NCBI GenBank assembly: GCA_964631865.1 | Contig: CAZWAK010000014.1 | Span: forward strand, 10,301-74,300 | Reading direction: 5' to 3' | Source: JAFDVL01 sp964631865 | GTDB lineage: Bacteria > Acidobacteriota > Blastocatellia > RBC074 | Length of the DNA stretch: 64,000 bases | Shown here: one piece after another, positions 31,041 to 40,438 of the stretch | Layout of the letters: the number at the start of each line of letters is the position of its first letter | Numbering within the stretch: the stretch's first letter is position 1 | Translations under genes and position numbers: made by a program | Notes under the pieces: model-generated | Databases searched by the model: none | Told to the model about the DNA's origin: nothing | What the model saw: only the letters and a program-made list of their open reading frames with translations

Positions 31041-31042
31041 TC

Positions 31043-31072
31043 TTGAGATGCGCCAAGCGTTGGTGGTATTTT
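31043..31072 (+). promoter_or_regulatory. Candidate promoter of the MaoC-SDR pair
   Basis: TTGAGA (31043-31048) and TATTTT (31067-31072) are 18 nt apart, directly after the palindrome, giving an mRNA leader of about 53 nt. The boxes are imperfect. Confidence 0.4.
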
Positions 31073-31131
31073 TTGTCCCCGCTTCGCACGGGCTTTCGTC
31101 CTAACTATTCAACGGCAAAAGGAACCACGCA

Positions 31132-31593
31132 ATGAGCAGAGGCAAATACTTCGAGGATTTCGTCGTCGGCGAAGCAAGCATCAGTGCCGGACGCACGATT
31201 ACCGAAGCCGACATCGTCAATTTCGCCGGGCTGACGGGCGATTGGTACGAACTCCACACGAACAAAGAATGGGCGGCGAAGGGGCCGTTCGGGCAACGCA
31301 TCGCGCACGGCGCGTTGATCTTTTCGATTGCGACGGGGCTGGCGTTGAGAGTTGATCCGCCGTCGGATGGCCTGATGGCATTTTACGGATTGGACAAGCT
31401 GCGCTTCGTCAAACCGACCTTCATCGGCGACACGATTCACGTCAAACAAACCATCGTGGAGAAAACCGAACGCGATGCCATCAGCGGCGTCATCACCGCG
31501 CTCAGCGAAGTCATCAACCAACACGAACAGATCGTTGTAAGCTACACGGCGAAGGTTTTGTACAAACGCAGAAGGCAGGAAGCAGGGGAGTAA
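31132..31593 (+). CDS. MaoC-like (R)-enoyl-CoA hydratase
   Basis: 153-residue hot-dog-fold enzyme, expected to hydrate an enoyl-CoA to an (R)-3-hydroxyacyl-CoA. The family signature is YFEDFVVGEASISAGRTITE followed by DIVNFAGLTGDWYELHTNKE with the catalytic D-x-x-x-x-H pair, then RIAHGALIFSIATGLAL. An AAAAGGAACCACGCA ribosome region precedes the ATG. The SDR gene starts 3 nt after its stop; the two enzymes would act in sequence on 3-hydroxyacyl-CoA. Confidence 0.9.
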   Translation: MSRGKYFEDFVVGEASISAGRTITEADIVNFAGLTGDWYELHTNKEWAAKGPFGQRIAHGALIFSIATGLALRVDPPSDGLMAFYGLDKLRFVKPTFIGDTIHVKQTIVEKTERDAISGVITALSEVINQHEQIVVSYTAKVLYKRRRQEAGE

Positions 31594-31596
31594 ACG

Positions 31597-32421
31597 ATGA
31601 AATTGCTCGAAGGAAAATCGGCCATCGTCACGGGTTCCGGGCGCGGCATTGGGCGTGCGATTGCGACCTTGTTTGCCGAACACGGCGCGCACGTCGTCGT
31701 CAATGATTTGGACGGCGAAGTGACCGAAAGCGTGGTGAATGCGATCAACGCGGCGGGCGGCGTGGCAACGGCTTGCGTCGGCAGCGTGACTGCGCCGGAC
31801 TTTCCCGAACAGCTCGTGCAAACTGCCGTGCAGGCCTACGGCAAGCTCGACATCATCGTCAACAACGCGGGCTACACGTGGGACGGCGTGATTCAAAACG
31901 TGACGGACGAAATGTGGGACGCAATGATTGATGTGCATTTGAAAGCGCCGTTCCGCCTCATTCGCGCTGCCGTGCCGTATATGCGTGAAGCGGCCAAAGA
32001 AGAAATCGCGGCAGGCAATCGCGTGCATCGCAAGATCATCAACGTCTCTTCGACATCGGGCGTCGCGGGCAATCCGGGGCAGGTGAATTACTCGGCAGGC
32101 AAGATGGGCATAGTCGGCGTGACCAAGACGATGGCGAAAGAGTGGGGACGCTTCAACATCAACGTGAATGCGGTCGCGTATGGCTTCATCGAGACGCGGT
32201 TGACTGCTGCGAAGGAAGAGCAACAACCTGTCCACGTCGGGGAAAATGAAATCCAACTCGGCATCCCCGAACAGATGCGCCAAAACGCTTTTCGCTTCAT
32301 CCCGCTCGGGCGCGGCGGAACACCGGAAGAAGCCGCCGGGCCGGTGTTATTTTTAGCTTCACCGCTCGCAGATTATGTCACGGGGCACGTTCTGTTGGTG
32401 ACGGGCGGTTCCTACATGTAA
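31597..32421 (+). CDS. SDR-family 3-hydroxyacyl-CoA or 3-oxoacyl reductase
   Basis: 274-residue Rossmann oxidoreductase of the FabG group. The cofactor motif is TGSGRGIGRAIA (residues 13-24), LDIIVNNAGYTWDG is the NNAG motif, the catalytic serine is in KIINVSSTSG, and the YxxxK site is NYSAGKMG. It ends in a typical LADYVTGHVLLVTGGSYM. The acidic D37-D39 after the second strand (VVNDLDG) suggests preference for NAD over NADP. It is tightly linked to the MaoC gene, so the pair probably handles a beta-hydroxyacyl-CoA. Confidence 0.9.
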   Translation: MKLLEGKSAIVTGSGRGIGRAIATLFAEHGAHVVVNDLDGEVTESVVNAINAAGGVATACVGSVTAPDFPEQLVQTAVQAYGKLDIIVNNAGYTWDGVIQNVTDEMWDAMIDVHLKAPFRLIRAAVPYMREAAKEEIAAGNRVHRKIINVSSTSGVAGNPGQVNYSAGKMGIVGVTKTMAKEWGRFNINVNAVAYGFIETRLTAAKEEQQPVHVGENEIQLGIPEQMRQNAFRFIPLGRGGTPEEAAGPVLFLASPLADYVTGHVLLVTGGSYM

Positions 32422-32629
32422 ACGAGCACACACGAGATTATGCGCGGCGCGGCGGGCAGATTTGCGTTCAGGAGCTGGCCTCATCCTTGCAACGGATCAG
32501 TTGCTAAGCCCCTTCTGCCGCCGCCCGCGCGCCCAACTCATGAAAGCCTCTCAAACAGACGCAGTGTACATTCACAATGTCGGGTTCAGCAGTTTTGCCA
32601 GAGACGCTGCGGCGCTGATGGGATATTTG

Positions 32630-34291
32630 ATGATTATGCTTAGACTCACAATAATTGCCGTCGCAGTCGTATTCCAGATGCAAATGGGTATTAGTTATCT
32701 TTTTGCCCAAACAGGTAATGTCACTCGTCAGGAAATGCTGCGCGGCGCGGTAACACCTGAACGGGAATGGTGGGACGTCTTGCATTACCACTTGCAGGTG
32801 GAGTTTTTACCGGATACCAAAAGCTTGAAAGGGTCTAATGTCGTAACCTTCAAGACTTTGAAGCCGGGAAGTAAAATGCAAATTGATTTGCAGCGGCCAC
32901 TCTCCATTACAAAAGTCATGCATGGTGCAGCGCAACTAAGATTTGAGCGAGAAGAAAATGTCTATTGGATAACTTTCGAGAAAGAGTTTCCCACCGGAGT
33001 AGAGGATAAGATTGAAATATATTACGAAGGAGTTCCCGTTGTAAGTAAGAATCCACCCTGGGTGGGCGGGATAACCTGGGGAAGAGATGATCTTGGTGAG
33101 CATTTTATTGTGACGACTTGTCAGGGGATTGGCGCGAGTATATGGTGGCCGAATAAAGATCACGGTTCTGACGAACCGGATCGTGGGATGCGAATCAGCG
33201 TAACAGTACCAGAACAACTCGTAGCAGTTGCTAACGGGCGGCTCAAAAAAACCGAGCATAATATCGCGGGGAAAACCAAAACCTTTCATTGGGAAGTCTT
33301 AAACCCCATCAATAACTATGGGGTTAATGTGAATATTGGTAACTATGTAACTTGGGCTGACAAGTATCAGGGGAAAGGCGGTGTGTTGGATATTACTTAT
33401 TGGGTATTACCTCATCAGAAAGATGCCGCCCTCCGGCATTTTAAAGAAGTCCCCCGCACACTGGAAGCCTTTGAGCATTGGTTTGGGAAGTATCCCTTTT
33501 ATGAAGATAGTTACAAGCTCGTAACAGTTTCTTATCCTGGTATGGAGCACCAAAGTTCGGTTACTTATGGCAACTGGTTCAGAAATGGCTATCGGCAACG
33601 AGACCCCAGCGGGATGGGCGTGGGCTTTAAATTCGATTTCATTATCGTTCACGAATCCGCGCATGAATGGTTCGGCAATAATATCTCCATGAAAGACTCA
33701 GCGGACATGTGGATTCACGAGGGCTTTGCCAATTATGCTGAAAACCTGTTTGTCGAATATCATTTCGGGAAAAAAGACGCGGAAGATTACGTGATCGGCA
33801 CTCGTCAGGCAATCAGAAATGACATCCCGATCATTAGCATTTATGGGGCGAATCGAGAAGGGTCCGGCGACATGTATCCCAAAGGCGGAAACATGCTGCA
33901 CACCATTCGCCACCTGATCAATGATGACACAAAATGGCTTTCTATCTTGCGTGGACTTAATGCGGAGTTCTGGCATAAGACTGTAACGACGGAACAGATT
34001 GAATCCTATCTTACGAAGAAAGCTGGTGTTGACCTGAGTAAGATATTTGACCAATACTTACGGACGACCAAAATCCCGTTATTAAAATATAAAGTAAGTG
34101 GAAAGACTTTGTCTTTCAAATATGAAAAAGTCGTGAAAGGGTTCGCCATGCCGCTTCGCGTACTAATTAACGGCAGAGAAATTGTACTAACCCCTCACGA
34201 AGGAGTACAAACTTTTGACTTCAGTGAAGAAATCAAAGCATTTGAAGTTAACCGCAACTTCTATATTGATGTAGAAAAACAGGATTTGTAA
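32630..34291 (+). CDS. Exported M1-family aminopeptidase
   Basis: Zinc metallopeptidase of about 553 residues. The zinc site is HESAHEWFGNN (about residue 340) with the third ligand in WIHEGFANYAE, the M1 HExxH-18-E pattern. The exopeptidase motif usually GxMEN appears as PGMEHQS, a variant. A signal sequence is likely (MLRLTIIAVAVVFQMQMG, ending near FAQ). The start is uncertain: ATG codons at 32618, 32630 and 32636 are all possible. GC is about 42-47% in sample lines, against 58% in the SDR gene before it, which suggests a different origin. The gene ends 74 nt before a strong terminator. Confidence 0.87.
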   Translation: MIMLRLTIIAVAVVFQMQMGISYLFAQTGNVTRQEMLRGAVTPEREWWDVLHYHLQVEFLPDTKSLKGSNVVTFKTLKPGSKMQIDLQRPLSITKVMHGAAQLRFEREENVYWITFEKEFPTGVEDKIEIYYEGVPVVSKNPPWVGGITWGRDDLGEHFIVTTCQGIGASIWWPNKDHGSDEPDRGMRISVTVPEQLVAVANGRLKKTEHNIAGKTKTFHWEVLNPINNYGVNVNIGNYVTWADKYQGKGGVLDITYWVLPHQKDAALRHFKEVPRTLEAFEHWFGKYPFYEDSYKLVTVSYPGMEHQSSVTYGNWFRNGYRQRDPSGMGVGFKFDFIIVHESAHEWFGNNISMKDSADMWIHEGFANYAENLFVEYHFGKKDAEDYVIGTRQAIRNDIPIISIYGANREGSGDMYPKGGNMLHTIRHLINDDTKWLSILRGLNAEFWHKTVTTEQIESYLTKKAGVDLSKIFDQYLRTTKIPLLKYKVSGKTLSFKYEKVVKGFAMPLRVLINGREIVLTPHEGVQTFDFSEEIKAFEVNRNFYIDVEKQDL

Positions 34292-34365
34292 TGTCCTTCA
34301 TCTGCGTGTTCATGGTGGTTTCATTTTCTTGCGGTTTATAGTACGATCTCGGCTCCAAACAACAA

Positions 34366-34406
34366 CCGCTCACGCGAAGCGCATCGCGTGGGCGGTTTTT
34401 CTTTTT
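34366..34406 (+). terminator. Rho-independent terminator
   Basis: A 12-bp stem (34366-34377 with 34384-34395, one G-T pair) closes a 6-nt loop AGCGCA and is followed by TTTTTCTTTTT. It ends transcription from the M1 gene. The ribosome site of the next gene begins only a few bases downstream, so that gene needs a start point within or after it. Confidence 0.8.
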
Positions 34407-34420
34407 GCCAAAGGAGATGT

Positions 34421-34816
34421 ATGACCGACGAACAATTTATCGCCCAATTTCAAGCCGGAACGCTCGAACCGTTTCATCATCAGGATCACGTCCGGATGGC
34501 GTGGTTGTATTTGCAACGCGCGCCCGTGCTCGAAGCCATCGCCAACTTCACGACGGACTTGCAACATTTTGCAGCAGTGAACGGGCAGCCGAATCTGTAT
34601 CACGAGACGATTACGTGGGGCTACTTGTTGCTGATGCACGAACGAATGGCGCGCGTGCCGGGGCAGGATTGGGAGGCGTTTGCCGCTGCGAATCCTGATC
34701 TGTTGACGTGGGAATCCAGCATTCTCAAAACTTACTATCGCGCCGAAACTTTGCAATCGGATTTGGCGCGGCGCGTGTTTGTTTTTCCTGACAATGGCGC
34801 GCAATTGCTTGCATAA
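34421..34816 (+). CDS. Conserved protein of unknown function, HHxDHVRMAW family
   Basis: 131 residues. The ATG follows AAAGGAGATGT. Conserved-looking segments are LEPFHHQDHVRMAWLYL, QPNLYHETITWGYLLLMHE and ILKTYYRAETLQSDLARRVF. The clustered histidines and glutamate could bind a metal, but no catalytic family is recognised. I have seen this pattern in unnamed proteins of Acidobacteriota and other phyla. It stands alone between a terminator and the asparaginase gene. Confidence 0.75.
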   Translation: MTDEQFIAQFQAGTLEPFHHQDHVRMAWLYLQRAPVLEAIANFTTDLQHFAAVNGQPNLYHETITWGYLLLMHERMARVPGQDWEAFAAANPDLLTWESSILKTYYRAETLQSDLARRVFVFPDNGAQLLA

Positions 34817-34897
34817 TTTGCCGCGCGGGGGACAATAGCTGTGCTTCGATTTGCTGAAAGATATTTACTTTTCCTCTCGAAAGGTAGGAACCCAACT

Positions 34898-36004
34898 ATG
34901 ACTCAAAAGTTCACCCGTCGTGACTTTGTCGTGAGCAGCGCCGCTTCCGGCTTGCTTGCGGCCAATGCTTCTGCCCATACACCTATGATTTGGACTCAAC
35001 GTAGCGTCAAACCTGTCGTCGTTTCTTCCGCCAACGGCAATCGGTTCAAAAATGGCGGCGATGTCGTCTGCGTCGAAAAAGCCTTCAAGCTGATGACGCA
35101 AGGCACAGATGTGTTGGACGCGCTGATCGCAGGTGTCAACATCGTCGAACTCGATCCCGAAGACACGAGCGTCGGCTACGGCGGTTTACCGAATGCCGAG
35201 GGTGTTGTGCAATTGGATGCGTCGTGTATGCACGGCCCGAAAAAACGCGCTGGCGCAGTGGCTTGCATCGAGGGCGTACGCACGCCGTCGCTCGTAGCCA
35301 AAGCAGTGCTCGAAAATACCGATCATCATTTGCTCGTCGGCAAAGATGCGCAAACGTTCGCGCGCAATTTCGGATTCAAGATTGAAGCCGATCTCAACAC
35401 CGAACGTTCGCGCCAAGCCTGGTTAGAGTGGAAGCGCCGCACCGATCCCGGTCATTATCTCGATCCCAAAAAGCGCAATGAAATCGGGCTGCGCACGACG
35501 ATGAAAATGGTGGCGGAAGGCAAGATTGACCGCGAGCATGTCTTCGGCACAATCAATTGCAACGGCGTGAATGCGAAGGGCGAAGTGTGCGGCGTGACGA
35601 CGACGAGCGGCCTTGCGTTCAAGATTCCTGGTCGCGTCGGTGATTCGCCGATTCTCGGCGCGGGCTTGTATGTGGACGGTGAAGTCGGTGCAGCAGGTTC
35701 GACCGGGCGCGGCGAAGCGAATCTCTTCAACCTCTGTTCGTTCCTCATCGTCGAAAACATGCGACGCGGACTGCACCCGAAAGACGCCGGGCTGGAAGCT
35801 CTCAAACGCATCAAGGCCAACACGATTGAGAAACGTTTGCTCACCAAATCGGGCAATCCGAGCTTCGGGGTCAACTTTTACATTCTGAACGCAAAGGGCG
35901 AGTATGCAGGCGTTTCGATGTACGAAGCGAAGTACGCGGTTTGCACCGAAAACGGCCCGCAGACGTTGGATTGCGAGCCGTTGATCAAAGGGAAGCCGGA
36001 ATAA
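34898..36004 (+). CDS. N4-(beta-N-acetylglucosaminyl)-L-asparaginase
   Basis: Ntn-hydrolase of 368 residues that cleaves the glycan-asparagine bond. A twin-arginine export signal is visible (KFTRRDFVVSSAASGLL). The autocatalytic site is GVTTTSGLAFKIPGRVGDSP at about residue 232, where the first threonine of the mature beta chain acts as nucleophile. GAGLYVDGEVGAAGSTGRGE follows as in the family. The ATG is chosen over an upstream in-frame start because GTAGGA precedes it and the Tat motif sits at the N-terminus. It ends 4 nt from the convergent gene. Confidence 0.88.
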   Translation: MTQKFTRRDFVVSSAASGLLAANASAHTPMIWTQRSVKPVVVSSANGNRFKNGGDVVCVEKAFKLMTQGTDVLDALIAGVNIVELDPEDTSVGYGGLPNAEGVVQLDASCMHGPKKRAGAVACIEGVRTPSLVAKAVLENTDHHLLVGKDAQTFARNFGFKIEADLNTERSRQAWLEWKRRTDPGHYLDPKKRNEIGLRTTMKMVAEGKIDREHVFGTINCNGVNAKGEVCGVTTTSGLAFKIPGRVGDSPILGAGLYVDGEVGAAGSTGRGEANLFNLCSFLIVENMRRGLHPKDAGLEALKRIKANTIEKRLLTKSGNPSFGVNFYILNAKGEYAGVSMYEAKYAVCTENGPQTLDCEPLIKGKPE

Positions 36005-36008
36005 TCCC

Positions 36009-36620
36009 CTATTTGGTTTTCAGCCGTTTCGTCAGGGCTGCCAGCAGGTCAGAGGCCGCGTTTTGCGAGGGCTTTTCTCCTTGCCGGATCAAATTGCGTT
36101 TCCGCCAGATGATTTCCAACCCCTCCGCTTTCGGCAGCAACAGGTAGGAATATTGCGGGCGAGCCATGAGGGTGGTTTTCATTGTGTCCACGATCATGTT
36201 CGGGGTTCCCGAACGTGATTTGGTTGGCTCCGTGACAACGGTTTCTTCCACCAGTTCTCGCAGGTTTTGATAGCGTGCCAGAATGATGTCTGCCTGCGCG
36301 ATGTCCGCCACGATACTGACCTCGCCGTATTTCCTGCCGTGCTTGTCATTCCACTTCTGCGCCCAGGTTTTGACCTCTTTCTCAAACGTAAAATCCATGC
36401 GCGAGCCGAGAAACAGTTTATATGTCGGTTGGGAACGCAACGCGCCGGGGTTCCAGGTGATGATCGTTTTGGCCGGGAGTCGCAGCAGTTCGATCAAGTT
36501 GTATGGCTCGTCATAATTCAATTGGTCGGCAGACGGCGTTTGCGGCTTGTTCTGTGCCTCTGTCAGGTGCGTAACGCAAGCGATGAGCAAAACGAACAAA
36601 AAAATGGCGCGACGGTTCAC
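36009..36620 (-). CDS. Exported protein of unknown function, GTG start
   Basis: 203 residues beginning with a signal peptide (RRAIFLFVLLIACVTHLTEAQ). The start codon is GTG at 36620; it overlaps the stop of the upstream TPR gene as GTGA, so translation is coupled. The body has YDEPYNLIELLRLPAKTI, a central VSIVADIAQADIILARYQNL and a C-terminal SYLLLPKAEGLEIIWRK, suggesting a small alpha/beta fold. No named family is recognised. Its role is probably tied to the TPR protein. Confidence 0.7.
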   Translation of the reverse strand: MNRRAIFLFVLLIACVTHLTEAQNKPQTPSADQLNYDEPYNLIELLRLPAKTIITWNPGALRSQPTYKLFLGSRMDFTFEKEVKTWAQKWNDKHGRKYGEVSIVADIAQADIILARYQNLRELVEETVVTEPTKSRSGTPNMIVDTMKTTLMARPQYSYLLLPKAEGLEIIWRKRNLIRQGEKPSQNAASDLLAALTKRLKTK

Positions 36621-38050
36621 GGCTTTTGTCCTCCGTTGGTTTCGAGGCGGCGCAGATCGCGCTCCAGGCTTGCGGCCAATTGGGTTTGCCCCAACGCTTT
36701 CGCTTTGTTGAGTGCCGCGCGCAAATGGGCGATGGCTTTTTGTGGGTCGCCCGCGCGGGCAAACGTCGCGCCGAGCGCATACAAATAACGCGGCGTATCT
36801 TCATCTTCAGCCGTCAACGTCAATTGAAACTGCTCGATGGCTTCGGCGAGCTTGTCCTGATTGACTAGAATTCTGCCGAGATGAAAATGCGCGGCGCGAT
36901 GATCAGGTTTGTTGGCGATGGCCTGACGATAATGCGCGGCGGCTTCGTCCAGCTTGCCTTCACGTTCGATCAGCACGCCGTAGTTGTGATGCGATTCGGC
37001 GTGATGCGGATTGAGTGTCAGGCTGCGCTGAAAGGCCTGCGTCGCTTCAGCAAGCCGCCCCAGCCCCGTCAACAGCACACCGTAATTGTAGTGGCTTTCG
37101 GCCAGGTTCGGATTGACGGCGACGAGCGTGCGATATTGCTGTTCGGCTTTGTCCGCTTGTCCCGCGCGCCCGTACAACTGAATCAAATTGATGTTCGCTT
37201 GCGTGAGTTTGGGGTTGAGGGCGAGCGCCCGTTCGTGTTCGGCAATGGCTTCCGACAGCTTGCCATCCTCGCCGAGCGCCGCGCCGCGTTTGAGATGTGC
37301 CATCGCGCTCGCATTCAACTCTGCCACCGCTGCCAGCCACGGGTCGTCCAACATTGGGCGCACATATTTGAATTGCTGTGACAAGGCCAGATGCACGTTG
37401 GCTTCCGACGCTTGCCCGGCATCGCGCAGCGCCAGTCCAAGCGCGTAATGCGCCGCGCCGTAGTTGGGAAAAAGCAACAACGCTTGTTGGAACGACGCGA
37501 TGGCGGCGGACGAGTTTTTCTGCGCGACGGCGATGCGCCCCAAGCCGTAATGCACTTGCGCGACTTTGGCATCTTTCTTCCGCAACGTTTCGTACAGCGG
37601 TTGACTTTCGGCGAACTGTCCGAGCGCCAACAGCGAATCGGCCAGACGCAATTGTGTGAACGAATCGTCGCTTTGCAATTGCAGCGCAGCTTTGAATGTA
37701 GCGACGGCTTCGGCGTGTTGGCCGAGCAACGCCTGCACGATGCCGAGGTAGTAGCGCCAACGAAATTCCTGCGGCGCAAGTTGTCGCGCGCGTTCGTAAC
37801 ATTGCGCAGCGGCTTCGTGCTGTTCATAAGTGTGTAGCGTCATTCCCAAGCGCCCAACGATCTCGGCATCGCGCGGTTGGGCTTGCGCGGCGGCGTAGGC
37901 TTTGCGCACCGACTCGCGGATTTCAGGGCTGAAGTTGGCGACATCAATCGGCGGCAGGTTTGGCAAAGCTTGCGCGAACGTCGTGGCAATTCCGATGGCG
38001 AGCAGCGCCACGATGGCCGAGTGTTTTGGAAGTGAATCGAATCGCAACAT
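36617..38050 (-). CDS. Exported TPR protein
   Basis: 477 residues. The ATG at 38050 begins a signal sequence (SAIVALLAIGIATTFAQ); the frame continues upstream, but only through the intergenic repeat. The rest is TPR units in two blocks, with a conserved spacer near the middle (QFKYVRPMLDDPWLAAVAEL). The C-terminal block from about residue 275 is very similar to the C-terminal half of the protein at 40439-41902. It is probably a scaffold in the cell envelope. It precedes the small exported protein gene in a coupled pair. Confidence 0.85.
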   Translation of the reverse strand: MLRFDSLPKHSAIVALLAIGIATTFAQALPNLPPIDVANFSPEIRESVRKAYAAAQAQPRDAEIVGRLGMTLHTYEQHEAAAQCYERARQLAPQEFRWRYYLGIVQALLGQHAEAVATFKAALQLQSDDSFTQLRLADSLLALGQFAESQPLYETLRKKDAKVAQVHYGLGRIAVAQKNSSAAIASFQQALLLFPNYGAAHYALGLALRDAGQASEANVHLALSQQFKYVRPMLDDPWLAAVAELNASAMAHLKRGAALGEDGKLSEAIAEHERALALNPKLTQANINLIQLYGRAGQADKAEQQYRTLVAVNPNLAESHYNYGVLLTGLGRLAEATQAFQRSLTLNPHHAESHHNYGVLIEREGKLDEAAAHYRQAIANKPDHRAAHFHLGRILVNQDKLAEAIEQFQLTLTAEDEDTPRYLYALGATFARAGDPQKAIAHLRAALNKAKALGQTQLAASLERDLRRLETNGGQKP

Positions 38051-38149
38051 TCTTATTTCTTCACTTTTAATTCTTCCTTCTTTTCGAAGCAAAAGCCTTC
38101 TTCCACTCTCTTCAAACAATGAAAAAGTAAGAATGAAGAGTGAAGAATG
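38048..38149. repeat. Degenerate GAATGAAGAAT-type repeat
   Basis: Both ends are made of ATTCTTC/GAAGAAT words in opposite orientation, but pairing is poor, so this may be a decayed relative of the element at 51082-51179. It fills the 106 nt between the TPR gene and the quinoprotein gene. Confidence 0.4.
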
Positions 38150-38156
38150 CGCTGCG

Positions 38157-40295
38157 CTACCTATTCTGCGGCAATGCAAATGCGACATACGAACCGCCCG
38201 ATGGTGCGCCGCGTTTGCCGCCGCCTGCGGCAATCACGACGAATTGACGGCCATTGACCTGATACGTCGCGGGCGTCGCATTGCCCGCCGCAGGCAATAC
38301 CGCTTCCCACAACAATTTGCCCGTCGCTTTGTCGAACGCGCGGAATTTCTTGTCATAATTCGTCGCGCCGATGAACACCACATCGCCTGCCGTCACAATC
38401 GGCCCGCCGTAATTCCAACTGCCCGTGCCGCGTAAGCCTTGTGCGACTAATTCGGGATGCTCGCCCAATGGAATCTGCCACGCGATCTTGCCGGAGTTCA
38501 AGTCTACGGCATTGAGCGTGCCCCAGGGCGGTTTGATCGCCGGGTAGCCGTCAGGATCGAAGAAGCGCGTGTAGCCGTCGAACGTGTATTTCTGTTCGAT
38601 GGGCGACGGCGCAGCGGCTTCGGCTGCGACCTTGATGTCTTCGCCTGTGCGCAGAAATTTCGTCACGGCTTGCAAGGCTTCGTTGTTCAGCGCCGCCCCA
38701 AAGCCCGGCATACGATTCACGCCGTTGCGAATCAGAGTTTGCAATTGAGCTTCGTTATATTTTTGGCCGATGCCGACGAGGGCAGGGAATTCGGGCGGGC
38801 TGCCCGTCAAATCTTTGCCGTGACAACTCGCGCAGTGGCGTTCGTACAAGCTCTTGCCCGTCGGTTGTGCTTTCGGCTTCGGACGTTCGACGAGGCGCAG
38901 GATGCACGGCACTTCGCTCGAATTCACGAAGAACAAACCCGTTGCCGGATCGAACGCCGCACCACCCCAGCCCGGCCCGCCGTCGAAGCCCGGCGTCACA
39001 ATCGAGCCTTGCAGACTTGGCGGTTCAAATTGCCCCGTGCTTTTGAGTTTGCGGAAGCGTTCGAGCACGGCAGCGTGGGCTTGCGGCGTGCGTGTCGTCA
39101 AATCCGCTTCGGTCATAATTTGCCGCGCGATGGGCGGCGGCAGCAGCGGTACGGGCTGTGTCTCGGCAATTTTTTCGCCGTCTACGCCGTTGGTCGGAAC
39201 TTTGCGATGTTCAATCGGAAACAGCGGCTTGCCCGTTTCGCGCTCGAAGACGAAGATGTGCCCGGCTTTGGTGATTTGCGCGACAGCATCCACCGCGCGA
39301 CCATTGCGTTTGAGCGTCACGAGCGCAGGCGCGGACGGCAAATCGCGATCCCACAAATCGTGGCGCACGGTTTGAAAATGCCACTTGCGCTGGCCCGTGT
39401 TGGCATCGAGGCAAAGCAATGTGTTTGCAAACAAATTGTCGCCGTGCCGATTCGCGCCGTAAAAATCAAACGTCGCGGAACCAGTCGGCGCAAAGACCAA
39501 ACCACGCTTTTCATCAAGCGCCATCCCGCTCCAATTGTTCGTGCCGCCGATGTATGTCCACGCATCTTTCGGCCACGTCTCGTAGCCGAATTCGCCCGGA
39601 TGCGGGATCGTGTGAAACGTCCAGCGCAACTTGCCCGTGCGCAAATCGTACGCGCGAATGTCGCCGGGCGCGGCGGGCAAGGTTTCGTTGACGAGACTGC
39701 CGACAATCAACAGGTCTTTGTACACCACGCCCGGCGTCGTCAAGCCGACAGACAAATCTTTCGCGGGACGTCCCAGCCCTTCGCGCAAATCCACGCGGCC
39801 ATCAACGCCGAAGCTTTTGACGGGCTGTCCCGACTTCGCATCGAGCGCGTACAACCAATTGCGAAAGCCGACGTAAATGCGCGGTGCGCCGTTGCCGTCC
39901 CAATAGGTCACGCCGCGATTGCGACCGCGACCGGGCGCTTGCTCCATCGCGTTTGGATCAAAGCTCCACAACTCTTTCCCCGTCGCGGCATCAAGCGCAA
40001 AGACGCGCGTTTTCGGTGAAGTCGCGTACAGCACGCCGTTGACGACGACGGGATTGCATTGCATCTCCGTGCCCTGCGCCGCGTCGCCCGTGTCGTACGT
40101 CCACGCGACTTCGAGTTGCTGGACGTTCGCGCGGGTGATTTGTTTGAGCGCGGAAAAGTGCGTGTTTTCAGGGGTGCCGCCGTAGTTCGGCCATTCGGTT
40201 GAGTTGTTTGCCGCTCGCCCTGCTTGTAAATGGACAGCGACGAACGCCGCACCGATTGTTAACGAAAGGATCAACGTCAGTTTCCAAAGTTTCAT
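38157..40295 (-). CDS. PQQ-dependent dehydrogenase with inserted cytochrome c domain
   Basis: 712-residue periplasmic quinoprotein of the membrane glucose dehydrogenase-like group. It has an N-terminal signal (KLWKLTLILSLTIGAAFVAV) and propeller motifs such as WPNYGGTPENTHFSALKQI, LDAATGKELWSFDP and HPGEFGYETWPKDAWTY. A cytochrome c domain with CASCH at 488-492 and a distal NRMPGFG methionine is inserted near residues 475-560, before the last blades (GTGSWNYGGPIVTAGDVVF). The haem can accept electrons from PQQ directly. The substrate is unknown (sugar or polyol by family). Element copy 40330-40412 lies just upstream. Confidence 0.87.
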   Translation of the reverse strand: MKLWKLTLILSLTIGAAFVAVHLQAGRAANNSTEWPNYGGTPENTHFSALKQITRANVQQLEVAWTYDTGDAAQGTEMQCNPVVVNGVLYATSPKTRVFALDAATGKELWSFDPNAMEQAPGRGRNRGVTYWDGNGAPRIYVGFRNWLYALDAKSGQPVKSFGVDGRVDLREGLGRPAKDLSVGLTTPGVVYKDLLIVGSLVNETLPAAPGDIRAYDLRTGKLRWTFHTIPHPGEFGYETWPKDAWTYIGGTNNWSGMALDEKRGLVFAPTGSATFDFYGANRHGDNLFANTLLCLDANTGQRKWHFQTVRHDLWDRDLPSAPALVTLKRNGRAVDAVAQITKAGHIFVFERETGKPLFPIEHRKVPTNGVDGEKIAETQPVPLLPPPIARQIMTEADLTTRTPQAHAAVLERFRKLKSTGQFEPPSLQGSIVTPGFDGGPGWGGAAFDPATGLFFVNSSEVPCILRLVERPKPKAQPTGKSLYERHCASCHGKDLTGSPPEFPALVGIGQKYNEAQLQTLIRNGVNRMPGFGAALNNEALQAVTKFLRTGEDIKVAAEAAAPSPIEQKYTFDGYTRFFDPDGYPAIKPPWGTLNAVDLNSGKIAWQIPLGEHPELVAQGLRGTGSWNYGGPIVTAGDVVFIGATNYDKKFRAFDKATGKLLWEAVLPAAGNATPATYQVNGRQFVVIAAGGGKRGAPSGGSYVAFALPQNR

Positions 40296-40329
40296 CGTGC
40301 CCAGCTCCGAAAGGAAATAGATGGCATAT

Positions 40330-40412
40330 AAAGAGGCGTCAAGAGTTCAAGCTTTAGCTTGTCTGGGGCGACGAAGACGGCAACCTAAAGGTTGAACTCT
40401 TGACGCCTCTTT
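40330..40412. repeat. Palindromic element, family C copy 1
   Basis: Two 32-nt arms (40330-40361 and 40381-40412) pair at 30 of 32 positions around a 19-nt loop. The arms begin AAAGAGGCGTCAAGAGTTC and end in its complement. It lies between two genes on the - strand. A second copy with paired substitutions is at 57602-57832. Confidence 0.85.
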
Positions 40413-40438
40413 TCTGAGTGTACTCAAGACCATTGGTG

